A stretch of DNA of 64,000 nucleotides from Hyalangium gracile (GCF_020103725.1 NZ_JAHXBG010000007.1:310001-374000), one strand, 5' to 3'; positions 11,541 through 20,665 are shown, counted from the first letter of the stretch. Program-made: numbers and translations. Notes: generated by a model not told the origin, from the sequence alone.

Positions 11541-12386
11541 GTGCACACCCTGGCCATCGTCGCGAAGAGGGACACGCAGGAAGCCGTAGCGCTCGCGGCG
11601 CGAATCCGTGAGCGCTATCCCCACCTCACCGTGCTCGGTGAGCGCTACCTGGCGCATGCGCTGGGCTGGACGCGGATAGAGGACCGGGAGCTGGCCCAGA
11701 AGGCCGACCTGGTGGTGGTGCTCGGCGGGGATGGCACCCTCATCTATACGGCGCGGCTGCTGGCCGGGCGGGACGTCCCCATCCTCGGGGTGAACCTGGG
11801 CAGCCTGGGCTTCATGACCGAGGTGCCGGTGGACGAGCTGTTCACCACCTTGGATGAGGTGCTCGCTGGCCGCTACAAGGTGGACTCGCGCATGAAGCTC
11901 ACCTGCCGGCTGGTGCGCGACGGCAAGATTGTCGCCGAGGACGAGGTCCTCAACGACGTGGTCATCAACAAGGGCGCCCTGGCGCGCATCGCGGACCACG
12001 AGACGTCCATCGACGGCGTCCCCATCACCACCTACAAGGCGGATGGGATGATCCTGGCGACGCCCACGGGCTCGACGGCCTACTCGCTCTCCGCGGGCGG
12101 CCCCATCGTCCACCCGTCGGTGGATTGCACCATCCTGTCGCCCATCTGCTCGCACGCGCTCACCCAGCGCTCCATCGTGGTGCCCGCGGACCGGACCATC
12201 CGCGTCACGCTGCGCCGGGAGACGGCGGACACCTATCTCACGCTGGATGGCCAGACGGGCCACCCGCTGCAGGGTAACGACTGCATCGAGGTGGTGCGCT
12301 CGCCCAACCGGGTGAACCTGGTGCGCAACCCGCACATGGCCTACTTCACCATCCTCCGGCAGAAGCTCCACTGGGGCGAGCGGTGA
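11541..12386 (+). CDS. nadK: NAD kinase
   Basis: A 281-residue ATP- or polyphosphate-dependent NAD kinase that makes NADP. The GGDGT motif lies at residues 62-66, followed by NLGSLGFMTEV and the C-terminal GSTAYSLSAGGPIVHPSVD loop that binds NAD. Length is normal for the family. Start is GTG at 11541; the sequence begins directly with the first beta strand (HTLAIVAKR). It is divergent from rarA with about 75 bp between starts and precedes the Ser/Thr kinase by 48 bp. Confidence 0.95.
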   Translation: MHTLAIVAKRDTQEAVALAARIRERYPHLTVLGERYLAHALGWTRIEDRELAQKADLVVVLGGDGTLIYTARLLAGRDVPILGVNLGSLGFMTEVPVDELFTTLDEVLAGRYKVDSRMKLTCRLVRDGKIVAEDEVLNDVVINKGALARIADHETSIDGVPITTYKADGMILATPTGSTAYSLSAGGPIVHPSVDCTILSPICSHALTQRSIVVPADRTIRVTLRRETADTYLTLDGQTGHPLQGNDCIEVVRSPNRVNLVRNPHMAYFTILRQKLHWGER

Positions 12387-12434
12387 GCGGTGGCCGTGTC
12401 GGGGCCTCGCCGCTGCTGATAGGGTGAGCGCCTC

Positions 12435-14336
12435 GTGCGCGAGGACAAGGCCACTCCCTTCGGGAAGTACGAGCTGCTCGAACGCCTGGGCGTCGGGGGG
12501 ATGGCGAATGTCTACCGCGCGCGCTACACGGCCGCGCCCGGCATCTCCAAGCAGGTGGTCATCAAGCGGGTGCTGAGCGCGTATGCCGAGAACCCGGTCT
12601 TCGTGGAGCAGTTCATCCACGAGGCGCGCATCTCGGTGGGCCTGAGCCACGGCAACATCGTCCAGGTCTTCGACTTCGGGCAGGTCAACGACGAGTACTT
12701 CCTGGCCATGGAGCTGGTGGAGGGGCAGCCGCTCTCACGGGTGCTCAAGCGCGCCCAGGCCCAGGGGCTCTCGAAGCTGCCGCAGCCCTTGGCGGCGAGC
12801 ATCGCCATCGAGATCTGCAAGGGGCTACACCACGCCCACACGCGCACGGACGAGCAGGGCCGGCCGCTGGGAGTGGTGCACCGCGACGTCTCTCCGGACA
12901 ACGTGCTCATCAGCTACGACGGAGAGGTGAAGCTCACCGACTTCGGCATCGCCAAGGCGGAGCTCGCGGGGCGGCCCGTCACGGCCGCGGGGACGGTGAA
13001 GGGCAAGCTCTACTTCCTCTCGCCGGAGCAGGCGCGCGGGGACGAGCTGGATGCGCGCTCGGACGTGTACTCGGTGGGGGTGGTGCTCTACCGCATGCTG
13101 TGTGGCCGCCTGCCCATCGATGGGCAGGAACCCCTGGTGATGGAGCGCATCGTCCGGGGCGAGCTCACCCCGCCGCTCGAGCTCAACCCGGAGCTGGATG
13201 GCCTGCTCGTCCGCATCGTCATGCGAGCGCTGTCCACGTCGCGCGGGGCGCGCTTCCAGAGCGCGGAGGAGCTGCAGCAGGAGCTCTCTCGCTGGATGGC
13301 CACCCGGGCGCCGCTCTTCACGAGCAGCACCTTGAAGCATCTGATGGGGTGGCTCCACGTCCAGGAGCTGAAGGCGCTGGGACGGCCTCCCGTGCTGCCC
13401 CAGGAGTTCATGAATCACCTCGCGCTGTGGCGCGATCCTCCGGCGGATGGGACTTCAGGAGGGGAGCGGCCGACAGGGCGCCTGGATGGCCCGGGCACCT
13501 CGCTTCGAGCGACGAGGCCCGCGACGGACGTCGTGGACGAGGAGAGGCGGGAGACGGAGCTCCTGCCTCGGGTGACCGGAGGGGGCGTTGCCCGCGAGGA
13601 TGGCTCTGGCGGGCGAAGGCGCCTGCTCTGGAGGGCGCTGGGCGTGGCCGCGGTGGCCTGGGCGCTTCTGCTCGTGTACCTCGCGGTGCGGGGGCCTCCG
13701 CCGCTCGAGATCCACTCCGAGCCGCCGGGGGCCCAGGTGCGCCTCGATGGGGAGATCCGAGGCGTGACGCCCCTGACGCTGGAAGACGTCGAACGCGACA
13801 GGCCCCACACCGTGGAGCTGATCCTCCTGGGCTGGAGGCAGTGGGAGGAGAAGTTCGAGGCGAAGGCGCTCGGGACGAAGCTGGAGGTGGAACTGGAGGA
13901 GCTGGATCGGCCCGCTCCGGCGCAACCGGTGGCCGTCGTCGCGCCTGATGCTGACTCCGACGAGCCCCCCGCCGACTCGACGAGCAAGGACTCCGCTCGT
14001 CCCAAGTCCTCGACGCGTTCGTCAGCGCCCCGGCTGCGGATCACCGCCGCTCCCAACCCTTCCGCCGAGGTCGCTGTCACGAAATACAAGCAGGGGCTGA
14101 AGCAGCTGTCCCGGGGGCAGCTCGCCAAGGCCAAGGAGCTGTTCTGGGCGTGCCTCGCGAATGATCCCAAGGCCGCCCGCTGCTTCCGGCGTCTCGGCGA
14201 GGTCTCCGCGCAGCTGGGCAGCACGGAGGAGGCCCGGGAGTACTACACTCGCTTCCTGGAGCTCGATCCCCAGGGCGAGGGCGCCGAGGAGGCTCGAGCC
14301 TATCTTCGGCAACCGCCCGGCAAGGGAGCCAGGTAG
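12435..14336 (+). CDS. Ser/Thr protein kinase with PEGA and TPR domains, one transmembrane helix
   Basis: A 633-residue Hanks-type kinase. The kinase domain (about 10-300) has the glycine loop LGVGGMANVY, the ATP-binding Lys in QVVIKRV, the catalytic HRDVSPDNV, DFGIAK and an APE-equivalent LSPEQARG. A variable linker follows, then one transmembrane helix (about 395-415), a PEGA domain (LEIHSEPPGAQVRLDGEIRG), a Pro/Ser-rich spacer and a C-terminal TPR-like region (YKQGLKQLSRGQLAKAKELF). The PEGA and TPR parts are probably periplasmic sensor or docking elements. Start is GTG. Such eukaryotic-like kinases are abundant in myxobacteria. Its substrate is unknown. Confidence 0.9.
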   Translation: MREDKATPFGKYELLERLGVGGMANVYRARYTAAPGISKQVVIKRVLSAYAENPVFVEQFIHEARISVGLSHGNIVQVFDFGQVNDEYFLAMELVEGQPLSRVLKRAQAQGLSKLPQPLAASIAIEICKGLHHAHTRTDEQGRPLGVVHRDVSPDNVLISYDGEVKLTDFGIAKAELAGRPVTAAGTVKGKLYFLSPEQARGDELDARSDVYSVGVVLYRMLCGRLPIDGQEPLVMERIVRGELTPPLELNPELDGLLVRIVMRALSTSRGARFQSAEELQQELSRWMATRAPLFTSSTLKHLMGWLHVQELKALGRPPVLPQEFMNHLALWRDPPADGTSGGERPTGRLDGPGTSLRATRPATDVVDEERRETELLPRVTGGGVAREDGSGGRRRLLWRALGVAAVAWALLLVYLAVRGPPPLEIHSEPPGAQVRLDGEIRGVTPLTLEDVERDRPHTVELILLGWRQWEEKFEAKALGTKLEVELEELDRPAPAQPVAVVAPDADSDEPPADSTSKDSARPKSSTRSSAPRLRITAAPNPSAEVAVTKYKQGLKQLSRGQLAKAKELFWACLANDPKAARCFRRLGEVSAQLGSTEEAREYYTRFLELDPQGEGAEEARAYLRQPPGKGAR

Positions 14337-14346
14337 CGCCGCCTCC

Positions 14347-15117
14347 ATGTTCCTCGTCCTCTCCAAGATCCTCGACCTGTTCCTCGGCCCGCTCACGTGG
14401 GCGGTGCTCTTCCTCGTGGCGGGGCTGCTCCTGCGCCGACGGGCGCGGCTGGCCATCGGGCTGCAGGTGCTGGGGCTGGCGGTGCTCTACGTGTTCTCCA
14501 TCGAGCCCGTGTCCGGGGCGCTCATGCGGTGGACGGAGAAGGGGGCCAGGGAGACGTATCGGCCCGACGTCGTCTACGACGCCGTCATCGTGCTGGGCGG
14601 CGGCCTGGATCCGGACGGTACGGAGGCCTCCGGTCGCCCCGAGTACAACGCAGCGGGCGATCGCATCATGCGTGGCTACGAGCTGCTGCGAGAGGGCCAC
14701 GCGCGAAATGCCTTCATCGTCGGAGGCTCGCTGGACCCCAGGCCCGAGGCCGTTGTCGAGGCGGGTGTGCTCGCGCGGCAGCTCCAGCAGTGGGGCATCG
14801 AGCCCGAGCGCATCTTCACCGAGGGCAGGAGCCGCAACACGCGGGAGAACGCGGTGGAGGCGGAGAAGATCATCCGCCAGCACGGGTGGAAGACGCTGCT
14901 GCTGGTGACGAGCGCGGCGCACATGCCCCGGGCCTACGGGTGCTTCGCGGCGGTGGGCATCCGGCCGGACACCTTCGTGGCGGACATCCGGGCGCCTCTC
15001 GGGAAGCGGCCGCCGAGCTGGTTGCCCAGGGCGCATCACCTGAGCGTCAGCTCGGATGCGCTCCGGGAGATGGCCGGGCGGTGGGTGTACCGGATGCGCG
15101 GCTGGACGAGCGAGTAG
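14347..15117 (+). CDS. YdcF family protein (DUF218), inner membrane
   Basis: A 256-residue protein with two N-terminal hydrophobic segments (about 10-30 and 35-55) followed by a DUF218 domain: AVIVLGGGLDPDG, RIMRGYELL, IFTEGRSRNTRENA and LLVTSAAHMPRAYGCF are all conserved family blocks. SanA/ElyC-type members influence envelope integrity and lipid-carrier use, but no activity is established for this subgroup. The ATG at 14347 lies 10 bp after the kinase stop, so the two are probably co-transcribed. Confidence 0.85.
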   Translation: MFLVLSKILDLFLGPLTWAVLFLVAGLLLRRRARLAIGLQVLGLAVLYVFSIEPVSGALMRWTEKGARETYRPDVVYDAVIVLGGGLDPDGTEASGRPEYNAAGDRIMRGYELLREGHARNAFIVGGSLDPRPEAVVEAGVLARQLQQWGIEPERIFTEGRSRNTRENAVEAEKIIRQHGWKTLLLVTSAAHMPRAYGCFAAVGIRPDTFVADIRAPLGKRPPSWLPRAHHLSVSSDALREMAGRWVYRMRGWTSE

Positions 15118-15410
15118 CGGCAGGCCCGCTCGCTCAGGGCAGCAGGGCGCGGCGACATTGATGCAGCAGCACGGTACGGTTGGCAGGCCGCTGCTCGTCA
15201 GTCCGGCGGCTCCTGATCTCGTCACCGGGAGCTGCGGCGGCGTTCCGCTTCGGCTCTGCCTCTGTCATGGCGTAGGCCTTCCGTGGTGGAGCAACCCGAT
15301 GAAGATGCTCACTGAGGGCCTGTGCAGGAGCCTCGCGAAGACAGCTGCGGACTCCTCGGGACGGAGCGGGAACGCACGCCTGGTCGCTCCCTGTCACACC
15401 GGAGCGGGGC
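15118..15410. other. convergent intergenic region without a supported gene
   Basis: About 290 bases separate the convergent YdcF and 5'-nucleotidase genes. Short frames exist but none has family resemblance together with a good ribosome site, and no T-tailed terminator is evident. I see no RNA gene or mobile element. Confidence 0.5.
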
Positions 15411-17021
15411 TCACCGGGAGGCGGAAGCCGGCGCGCACTCCCCGCCCGAGGGACTGGTGCCCTGGAGGCGCTGGATGCGCCCGTCGCCCTTCTGCATCGG
15501 AGGCGGCTTGCCGCTGCTCAGGGCATCGCTCAGCACTTCTCGTGGCGTGCGGCCCTCCGGGAGCGCGGGCGTGGCGGGGAGGCCTCGGAACATCTCGTAG
15601 CCGTCCTTGCCGCCAGCCAGGAAGCTCAGCGTGGCCAGGCTGTACTTCGCCGTCGGGGACAGCGGCTTGCCGGCCACCGTGACGCAGAGGACGCGCTGGC
15701 CCTTGGGGCGGCTCGCATCGAAGGCGAAGCGCAGCCCGGAGACCTGGAGGAAGCGTCCGGGTGGATCGGCCACCTCCTCGCTCTTGCTGACGGCGTTCTC
15801 CAGCGCCGCGCGCAGGATGTCCCCCGTCACCTCGAGCCGCACGAGCTGATCCCGGTACGGGAAGATGGAGAGCATCTCGCGCCGGGTGAGCTCGCCCGCG
15901 GGGAAGATGGTGTCGCCACGGATGGCGCCCCCGTTGACCAGGGCCACGTCCGTGCCGGCGACCTGGCGCAGCGCATCCGCCACGAGCGAGCCCAGGTTCG
16001 TCTCCTGGCTGCGGACCGCCGCCTTGCGCGCGTCCAGCGGGACCGAGGTGGTCCCCACGTGCTGCGACAGCTCGGCGATGAGCGGGGAGTACTTCCCCAG
16101 CGCCTCGACGAAGGTGGCATCGTCGGCGATGGCGTCCGTCACCGGGTACACCTTCCAGTCCACCTTCTTCACCGTGCCGGTCTCGCCATCCACCTCCAGC
16201 GTGACGCGGCCCAGCTCGATGGCATCCGCGGCCACCTTGAAGATGGGCACGCCGGTGGAGCGGTCCTCGACCCGGAAGTGGTCATGCCCGCCGATGATGA
16301 CGTCCACCGGGGCGCAGCGCGCCAGCTCCAGGTCCTGCGCCACCTCCAGGTGGGTGAGGGCGATGATGACCGTGGCCCCCTGCGCGCGCAGCCGGGAGAT
16401 GACGGGGATGGCCGTCGAGCAGATGTCCCGGATGTTCGTGTCCTGCGACACGCTGGAGGACACCTCGGTCTCCGGCAGGAGCAGGCCGAACAGGCCCACC
16501 TTCACGCCCTCGAGCTGGGTGAGCAGGTAGGGGTGCATCCCCGCGAAGGGCTTGCCCGTGTGGTTGTCGAAGATGTTCGCGGCGAGCCAGGGGAAGCGCG
16601 AGGCCTTGATGCGCTCGCGCAGCACCTCGTCTCCGAAGTCGAAGTCATGGTTGCCGGGCACGGCATAGTCCACGCCCAGGGCGTTCCAGGCGTCGATCAT
16701 CTGCTGGCCCTGCAGCGGCTTGCCGCCCATGGGGCTGATGGACTCCACGGAGGGGGCCAGGGTGTCGCCGGCGAAGAGCGTCAGCGTGTTCTTCGGGGCC
16801 TCGGAGAGGATCTGCTTTCGCAGCGTGGCGACGCGGGCGAGCCCGCCCACGCGGCCCTGCTCCATGGGCGTGAACTGGTACACGTCATTGAGGTGGAGCA
16901 GGTTGATGCGGACCGTCTCCGGCGGAGCCACGGTCTTCGTCGTCAGGCTGCAGCCCAGCCCGAGGCACAGGACCAGCACCAGCGACGACCAGCGAGGGAG
17001 AGGGCGGCGCACGGCGTTCAA
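15411..17021 (-). CDS. 5'-nucleotidase/metallophosphatase family lipoprotein
   Basis: A 536-residue protein with a lipobox (LCLGLGC) after a short signal peptide, so it is a lipoprotein exported to the envelope. The metallophosphatase domain shows NLLHLNDVYQF, LFAGDTL, VPGNHDFDFG and GGHDHF, the metal-binding motifs, and the C-terminal nucleotidase domain has NLGSLVADALR, LVNGGAIRGD and SFLAGGKDGYEMF. It should hydrolyse nucleotides or related phosphoesters outside the inner membrane. The TTG start at 17021 is chosen because a perfect GGAGGTGA lies five bases upstream. It is followed on the window map by a second family member at 54233. Confidence 0.9.
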   Translation of the reverse strand: MNAVRRPLPRWSSLVLVLCLGLGCSLTTKTVAPPETVRINLLHLNDVYQFTPMEQGRVGGLARVATLRKQILSEAPKNTLTLFAGDTLAPSVESISPMGGKPLQGQQMIDAWNALGVDYAVPGNHDFDFGDEVLRERIKASRFPWLAANIFDNHTGKPFAGMHPYLLTQLEGVKVGLFGLLLPETEVSSSVSQDTNIRDICSTAIPVISRLRAQGATVIIALTHLEVAQDLELARCAPVDVIIGGHDHFRVEDRSTGVPIFKVAADAIELGRVTLEVDGETGTVKKVDWKVYPVTDAIADDATFVEALGKYSPLIAELSQHVGTTSVPLDARKAAVRSQETNLGSLVADALRQVAGTDVALVNGGAIRGDTIFPAGELTRREMLSIFPYRDQLVRLEVTGDILRAALENAVSKSEEVADPPGRFLQVSGLRFAFDASRPKGQRVLCVTVAGKPLSPTAKYSLATLSFLAGGKDGYEMFRGLPATPALPEGRTPREVLSDALSSGKPPPMQKGDGRIQRLQGTSPSGGECAPASASR

Positions 17022-17068
17022 GGATGTCACCTCCAAGGACCGCGGACCTTACCCTCCCGGAGGCCGCG

Positions 17069-18103
17069 CTACATCCACTTGAAGTAGCGTACCGCGATCA
17101 GGAAGGGAACGATGCCCCATATGCCCAGTATCAGCACCTGGGGCCCGAGGGCGAGCAGGGAGGTTCCGTCCAGCATGATGGCGCGCAGCCCGTCGTTCAG
17201 GGCGGTGAGCGGCAGCAGCTGGATGAACGGCTGCATCCAGTCCGGGAAGTTGCCCGAGGAGAAGAACACTCCGGACAGCACCGTCATCGGCATGGAGACG
17301 AGGTTCATCAGCCCGCTGGCCGACTCCATGGTGCTCGCCCGGCTGACGACCAGGAGCGAGAGCCCGCTGAAGCAGATGGCGCCCCAGAGCCCCAGCGCCA
17401 TGAAGGACCCGAAGTCGCCGAACATCTGAACGTCGAAGAGCAGCCGCGCGAAGAGGATGAAGAAGGCGATCTCGGCCACGGCGAGCATCGTCCGGCCGAG
17501 CATGAAGGAGAGCAGGAAGTGGCTGCGCTTCATGGGCGTGGCGATCAGCCGCTTGAGCAGCTTGCCGGAGCGCAGCTGCACGATGGCCCACCCCACGCCC
17601 CACAGGCCGGAGGTCATCAGCCCGAAGCCGAGCAGCCCTGGGATGAGGAAGTCGATGTAGCGCGCGCCCGGCAGCGTCACCTGCTGGTTGCGCACCGTCA
17701 CGCGGTCCTCGCGCCCGTTCAGCCGCTCGAGCGCATCCACCACCATCAGGCGCGCGGTGCGCCCATCCGCCTGGGCGGGGTCCGTGATGAGCTCGGGCTG
17801 TGCGCCGGGGATGAGCACCAGGGCTACCCGGCCACGGCGCAGCGCGTCGCGGCCCTCTGCCTCGGGCATCCGCTTCGCCACCAGCCCGTCGATGGCCTCC
17901 AGGGCGGGGGCGATCCGGACGGCGTCCGGCCCGTCCACGACGGCCACGGCCAGCTCCGGCAGCTCGCGGTTGCGGAAGGCGAGCCCGAGCGCCAGCGAGG
18001 TGAGCAGCGGGAAGACGAAGACCCAGAAGAGGGCGCCGGGCTCTCGCAGGAAGCCCCGCATCCGGAAGAGCACGAGCTGCGACAGCGGCTGCCAGAGGTT
18101 CAT
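17069..18103 (-). CDS. ABC-2 type transporter permease
   Basis: A 344-residue membrane protein with an N-terminal helix (FWVFVFPLLTSLALGLAF), a periplasmic domain, and five C-terminal helices (about 165-340) including MTSGLWGVGWAIVQLRSGKLLKRLIATP, the usual ABC-2 permease core, and the LVSMPMTVLSGVFFSSGNFP segment. Its ATG overlaps the stop of the ATPase gene (ATGA), so the two make one exporter. Substrate is unknown; drugs, lipids or polysaccharides are typical for the family. Confidence 0.9.
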   Translation of the reverse strand: MNLWQPLSQLVLFRMRGFLREPGALFWVFVFPLLTSLALGLAFRNRELPELAVAVVDGPDAVRIAPALEAIDGLVAKRMPEAEGRDALRRGRVALVLIPGAQPELITDPAQADGRTARLMVVDALERLNGREDRVTVRNQQVTLPGARYIDFLIPGLLGFGLMTSGLWGVGWAIVQLRSGKLLKRLIATPMKRSHFLLSFMLGRTMLAVAEIAFFILFARLLFDVQMFGDFGSFMALGLWGAICFSGLSLLVVSRASTMESASGLMNLVSMPMTVLSGVFFSSGNFPDWMQPFIQLLPLTALNDGLRAIMLDGTSLLALGPQVLILGIWGIVPFLIAVRYFKWM

Positions 18104-19062
18104 GAGGCGGTGTCCTCGCGCAGGCTCCGGCCGGTGTAGGCCAGGAACACGTCATCGAGCGTGGCCTGTCGGGTGGAGAGGTGCGCCAGTCTCGCGCCCC
18201 GCGCCGTGACGAGAGAGACCAGTCCGGGCAGCGCCCGGTGCAGCTCCTTCACGGACAGGATGTAGCCATCGCCACGGGACCGGGTGGCCACGAGCGAGGG
18301 GACCTCCGAGAAGGTGTCGGCCGGGAGGGAAGGGGTGGTGGCGAACTCGATGACCTGCTCGGCGCCGATCGAGGCGATGAGCTGGGCCGGGGAGCCCCGG
18401 GCCACGATGCGCCCGTGGTCCATGATGATCACCTGGTCGCAGAGCACCTGGGCCTCTTCCATGTAGTGCGTCGTGAGGACCACGGTGCGGCCCCGGCCCT
18501 TGAGGGCCTCGATGACGTCCCAGAGGGAGCGGCGTGACTGGGGATCCAGGCCCGTGGTGGGCTCGTCGAGGAAGAGGATCTCCGGGTCCGCGGCGAGCGC
18601 CACCGCCAGGGCCAGGCGCTGCTTCTGGCCGCCGGAGAGCTTCATGACATGCGCCTTGCGCTTCTCCTCCAGCTTCACCAGGGCGATGGCCTCCTCCACC
18701 GACAGCCCCTGCCGGTAGAAGGAGCGGAAGAGGCGCACCGTCTCCTCGACGGTGAGGCGATCGTGGAAGTGCGTCTCCTGGAGCGCGATGCCGATGCGCT
18801 CGCGGATCTCCTCCGCGTTGTCGCGCCAGCTTCGCCCGAGCAGCCGGACCTCTCCGGAGGTGGGCTGCTGCAGCCCTTCGAGGATCTCCACGGTCGTCGT
18901 CTTGCCGGCGCCATTGGGGCCAAGCAGCCCCACGCACTGGCCTACGGGCACCTCGAAGTCGGTGCCGGCGACGGCCACGACGTCATCGAAGCGCTTGATG
19001 AGCCCTCGTACCTCGATGGCGAGCGCGGGAGTGGAGGGAGTGGGGCCGGGCGAGGGTTCCAA
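18100..19062 (-). CDS. ABC transporter ATP-binding protein (ABC-2 exporter, DrrA-like)
   Basis: A 320-residue ATPase with Walker A GPNGAGKTT, Q loop LQETHF, signature LSGGQKQRLALA, Walker B ILFLDEPTTGLD and the H-loop TTHYMEEAQ, then a C-terminal domain of about 90 residues common in DrrA-type exporters. Start is uncertain: TTG at 19062 has GGGAG ten bases upstream and gives a normal length, while a GTG lies ten codons earlier. The gene follows the MBL gene by 52 bp and overlaps the permease gene by ATGA, so it may belong to the TetR-controlled operon. Confidence 0.88.
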   Translation of the reverse strand: MEPSPGPTPSTPALAIEVRGLIKRFDDVVAVAGTDFEVPVGQCVGLLGPNGAGKTTTVEILEGLQQPTSGEVRLLGRSWRDNAEEIRERIGIALQETHFHDRLTVEETVRLFRSFYRQGLSVEEAIALVKLEEKRKAHVMKLSGGQKQRLALAVALAADPEILFLDEPTTGLDPQSRRSLWDVIEALKGRGRTVVLTTHYMEEAQVLCDQVIIMDHGRIVARGSPAQLIASIGAEQVIEFATTPSLPADTFSEVPSLVATRSRGDGYILSVKELHRALPGLVSLVTARGARLAHLSTRQATLDDVFLAYTGRSLREDTAS

Positions 19063-19114
19063 AGGATGCGAGCTCCCAGGGCACGCCACGGAAGTCCGTG
19101 GGGTGGGGACCCTC

Positions 19115-19861
19115 TCATACCGTGTAGCGGCGGCCCTGCGCGAGCGGCTCGATGACACTGGCCTGGAGATCGAAGTCATCCGGGTAATGGATGAGCCGCA
19201 TCCGGGCCCGCAGCTCCGTGGGCAGCGCGGCGAGCTTCGCGTAGGGCGTGTGGACGCCGTAATTGGTCTCGTGCACCACGAGGTCCGCCTCGGCCAGCCA
19301 GGCGATGAGCCCTTCGTCGAAGGCGGTGTCCGCGCTGTAGCCCAGGCACCGCCCACCGGCGCGGATGCGGAAGGCCGTGGTGGGCAGGTGGTGGTAGGTG
19401 CGGCGGCACTCGATGGAGAAGGGGCCGAAGCGCACCGCCGACTCGGTGGAGAGCGGGGTGTGGCTGAAGTAGTCCTCGAAGTGCTTGGGCTGGGGCTGCT
19501 CGCCGTGCTTGGGGATGAGGCACTCCATGCCGGCGGCGAGGTGCCCCTCCCATAGCCGATGGGCCACGTCCGGATGGGCGAGCAGGGGCATCTTCCGGCG
19601 CAGCAGGAAGAAGGAGAAGTAGCCCAGGCCCTCCAGGCCCGAGCTGTGGTCGGCGTGCAGGTGCGTGAGGGCTACTCCGGCCACGCGGTCCACGTCGAGC
19701 GGGACGCCGGAGGACTCGGAGGCCTCGCGCATCATCTTCCGGATGGGATGCGGGCAGTCGATGAGCAGCACCTGGTCCTCCGCCTCGACGGCGAGGCAGG
19801 AGGAGTAGTGCAGCGCGGAGAACGCATCCCCGACGCCGAGGGTGACGAACGAGAGGCTCAT
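19115..19861 (-). CDS. MBL-fold metallo-hydrolase
   Basis: A 248-residue metallo-beta-lactamase-fold enzyme. The metal-binding THLHADHSSG lies at about residues 66-75, and later histidines and aspartates appear in YHHLPT, YSADTAFDEG and VVHETNYG, as in RNase Z/ParB-like MBL hydrolases. The ATG at 19861 overlaps the stop of the 54-codon frame upstream (ATGA), so the start is well fixed; an in-frame ATG 24 codons earlier would lie inside that frame. The substrate is not known. It is downstream of a TetR gene and upstream of an ABC exporter. Confidence 0.87.
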   Translation of the reverse strand: MSLSFVTLGVGDAFSALHYSSCLAVEAEDQVLLIDCPHPIRKMMREASESSGVPLDVDRVAGVALTHLHADHSSGLEGLGYFSFFLLRRKMPLLAHPDVAHRLWEGHLAAGMECLIPKHGEQPQPKHFEDYFSHTPLSTESAVRFGPFSIECRRTYHHLPTTAFRIRAGGRCLGYSADTAFDEGLIAWLAEADLVVHETNYGVHTPYAKLAALPTELRARMRLIHYPDDFDLQASVIEPLAQGRRYTV

Positions 19862-20022
19862 GACGGGCTCCGAGTTTCGAGCATCCGGGGCGGATGGAAG
19901 GTGAGTAGCACGTAGAGCACGCCCACGGCGCACATCACCGTGGCCAGGAGGAAGTGCTCGTAGGGCAGGCCCTGACAGAGGTAGAGGCTCGACAGCAGGC
20001 CGATCTTCGTCGAGGTCTTCAT
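19858..20022 (-). pseudogene. 54-codon remnant of an AmpG-like MFS transporter (internal deletion)
   Basis: This short frame starts with ATG overlapping the TetR stop (ATGA) and ends overlapping the MBL start (ATGA), so it holds the position of a full operon gene. Its first 21 residues include IGLLSSLYLCQGLPY, which looks like the N-terminus of AmpG-like major facilitator proteins; the rest, LLATVMCAVGVLYVLLTF, looks like the last transmembrane helix of such a protein. The roughly 350 residues expected between them are missing while the frame stays open. It is called a deletion remnant from memory of the family; a real two-helix small protein is the alternative. Confidence 0.6.
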
Positions 20023-20627
20023 GACTCCTCCGTCGGCTGCGCCTCGTCGAGCAGCCCCGCGGCCATGCGCTTCACGGTGTTCGCCGCCGAGCCCGGAGGC
20101 ACCAGCCCGGGGACGGACGCGGCGAGCACGAAGTAGCCCTGGATCGCCGCGAAGAGGCCGGCGGCAAGAGTCCGGGCCCGACGCTTCCCCGCCACCGCGC
20201 CCACCAGTTCCTCCAGCTGCTGAAGGTCCGCGCGGACCACCTTCTCGTAGATGGCGCGCACCTCGGGCTGCCGGATGGCCTCCGCGCTGATGGTGACCCA
20301 GCTCGCCACCGCGGCCGGATCCGCGTCGTCGCCCGTGGCCAGGAAGGCGTCCAGGAACGCATCCACCCGCGCCCGGGCACCGCCGCCCTTCACCCGCGCC
20401 AGCCGGGACGCCACGCGCTCTCGCACCCGCGCCGAGAGCTGCTCCGCCAGCGTCAGGAGGATCTCCTGCTTGTCCTGGAAGTGGTAGTGCACCAGCCCGG
20501 GGCTCAGGCCCGCGGCCTTGGCGATCTCCGCCACCGAGGCCCGCTCGTAGCCGCGCTCGGCCATGACCTGCAGCAGCCCGGCGACGATCTGCTGACGACG
20601 CTCTTCGGTGTTGGAGGGGCGGCCCAC
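20019..20627 (-). CDS. TetR family transcriptional regulator
   Basis: A 202-residue TetR regulator. The N-terminal helix-turn-helix (RRQQIVAGLLQVMAERGY, then VAEIAKAAGLSPGLVHYHF) is typical, and the C-terminal ligand-binding part has the AxxGFRxL-like helices of the BetI/TetR_C group. The GTG at 20627 is chosen over an ATG at 20690 because AGGAAG lies five bases upstream and because the longer frame would run through the promoter and operator. Its stop overlaps the next frame by ATGA. It probably represses its own operon through the 20642-20665 dyad. Confidence 0.9.
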   Translation of the reverse strand: MGRPSNTEERRQQIVAGLLQVMAERGYERASVAEIAKAAGLSPGLVHYHFQDKQEILLTLAEQLSARVRERVASRLARVKGGGARARVDAFLDAFLATGDDADPAAVASWVTISAEAIRQPEVRAIYEKVVRADLQQLEELVGAVAGKRRARTLAAGLFAAIQGYFVLAASVPGLVPPGSAANTVKRMAAGLLDEAQPTEES

Positions 20628-20641
20628 GGTGGCTTCCTGGT

Positions 20642-20665
20642 TAAATTGGTTGATTAACCAATTTA
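20642..20665. promoter_or_regulatory. TetR operator-like inverted repeat
   Basis: Two perfect 10-bp arms, TAAATTGGTT and AACCAATTTA, flank a GATT spacer. The repeat overlaps the -10 element and predicted start of the TetR promoter and ends 14 bases before the GTG, the classical layout for autorepression. Confidence 0.8.

Noticed and set aside
15134-15397. Possible 87-codon minus-strand gene
   Set aside because: It has no family resemblance, a poor ribosome site for most starts, and sits in a convergent gap.
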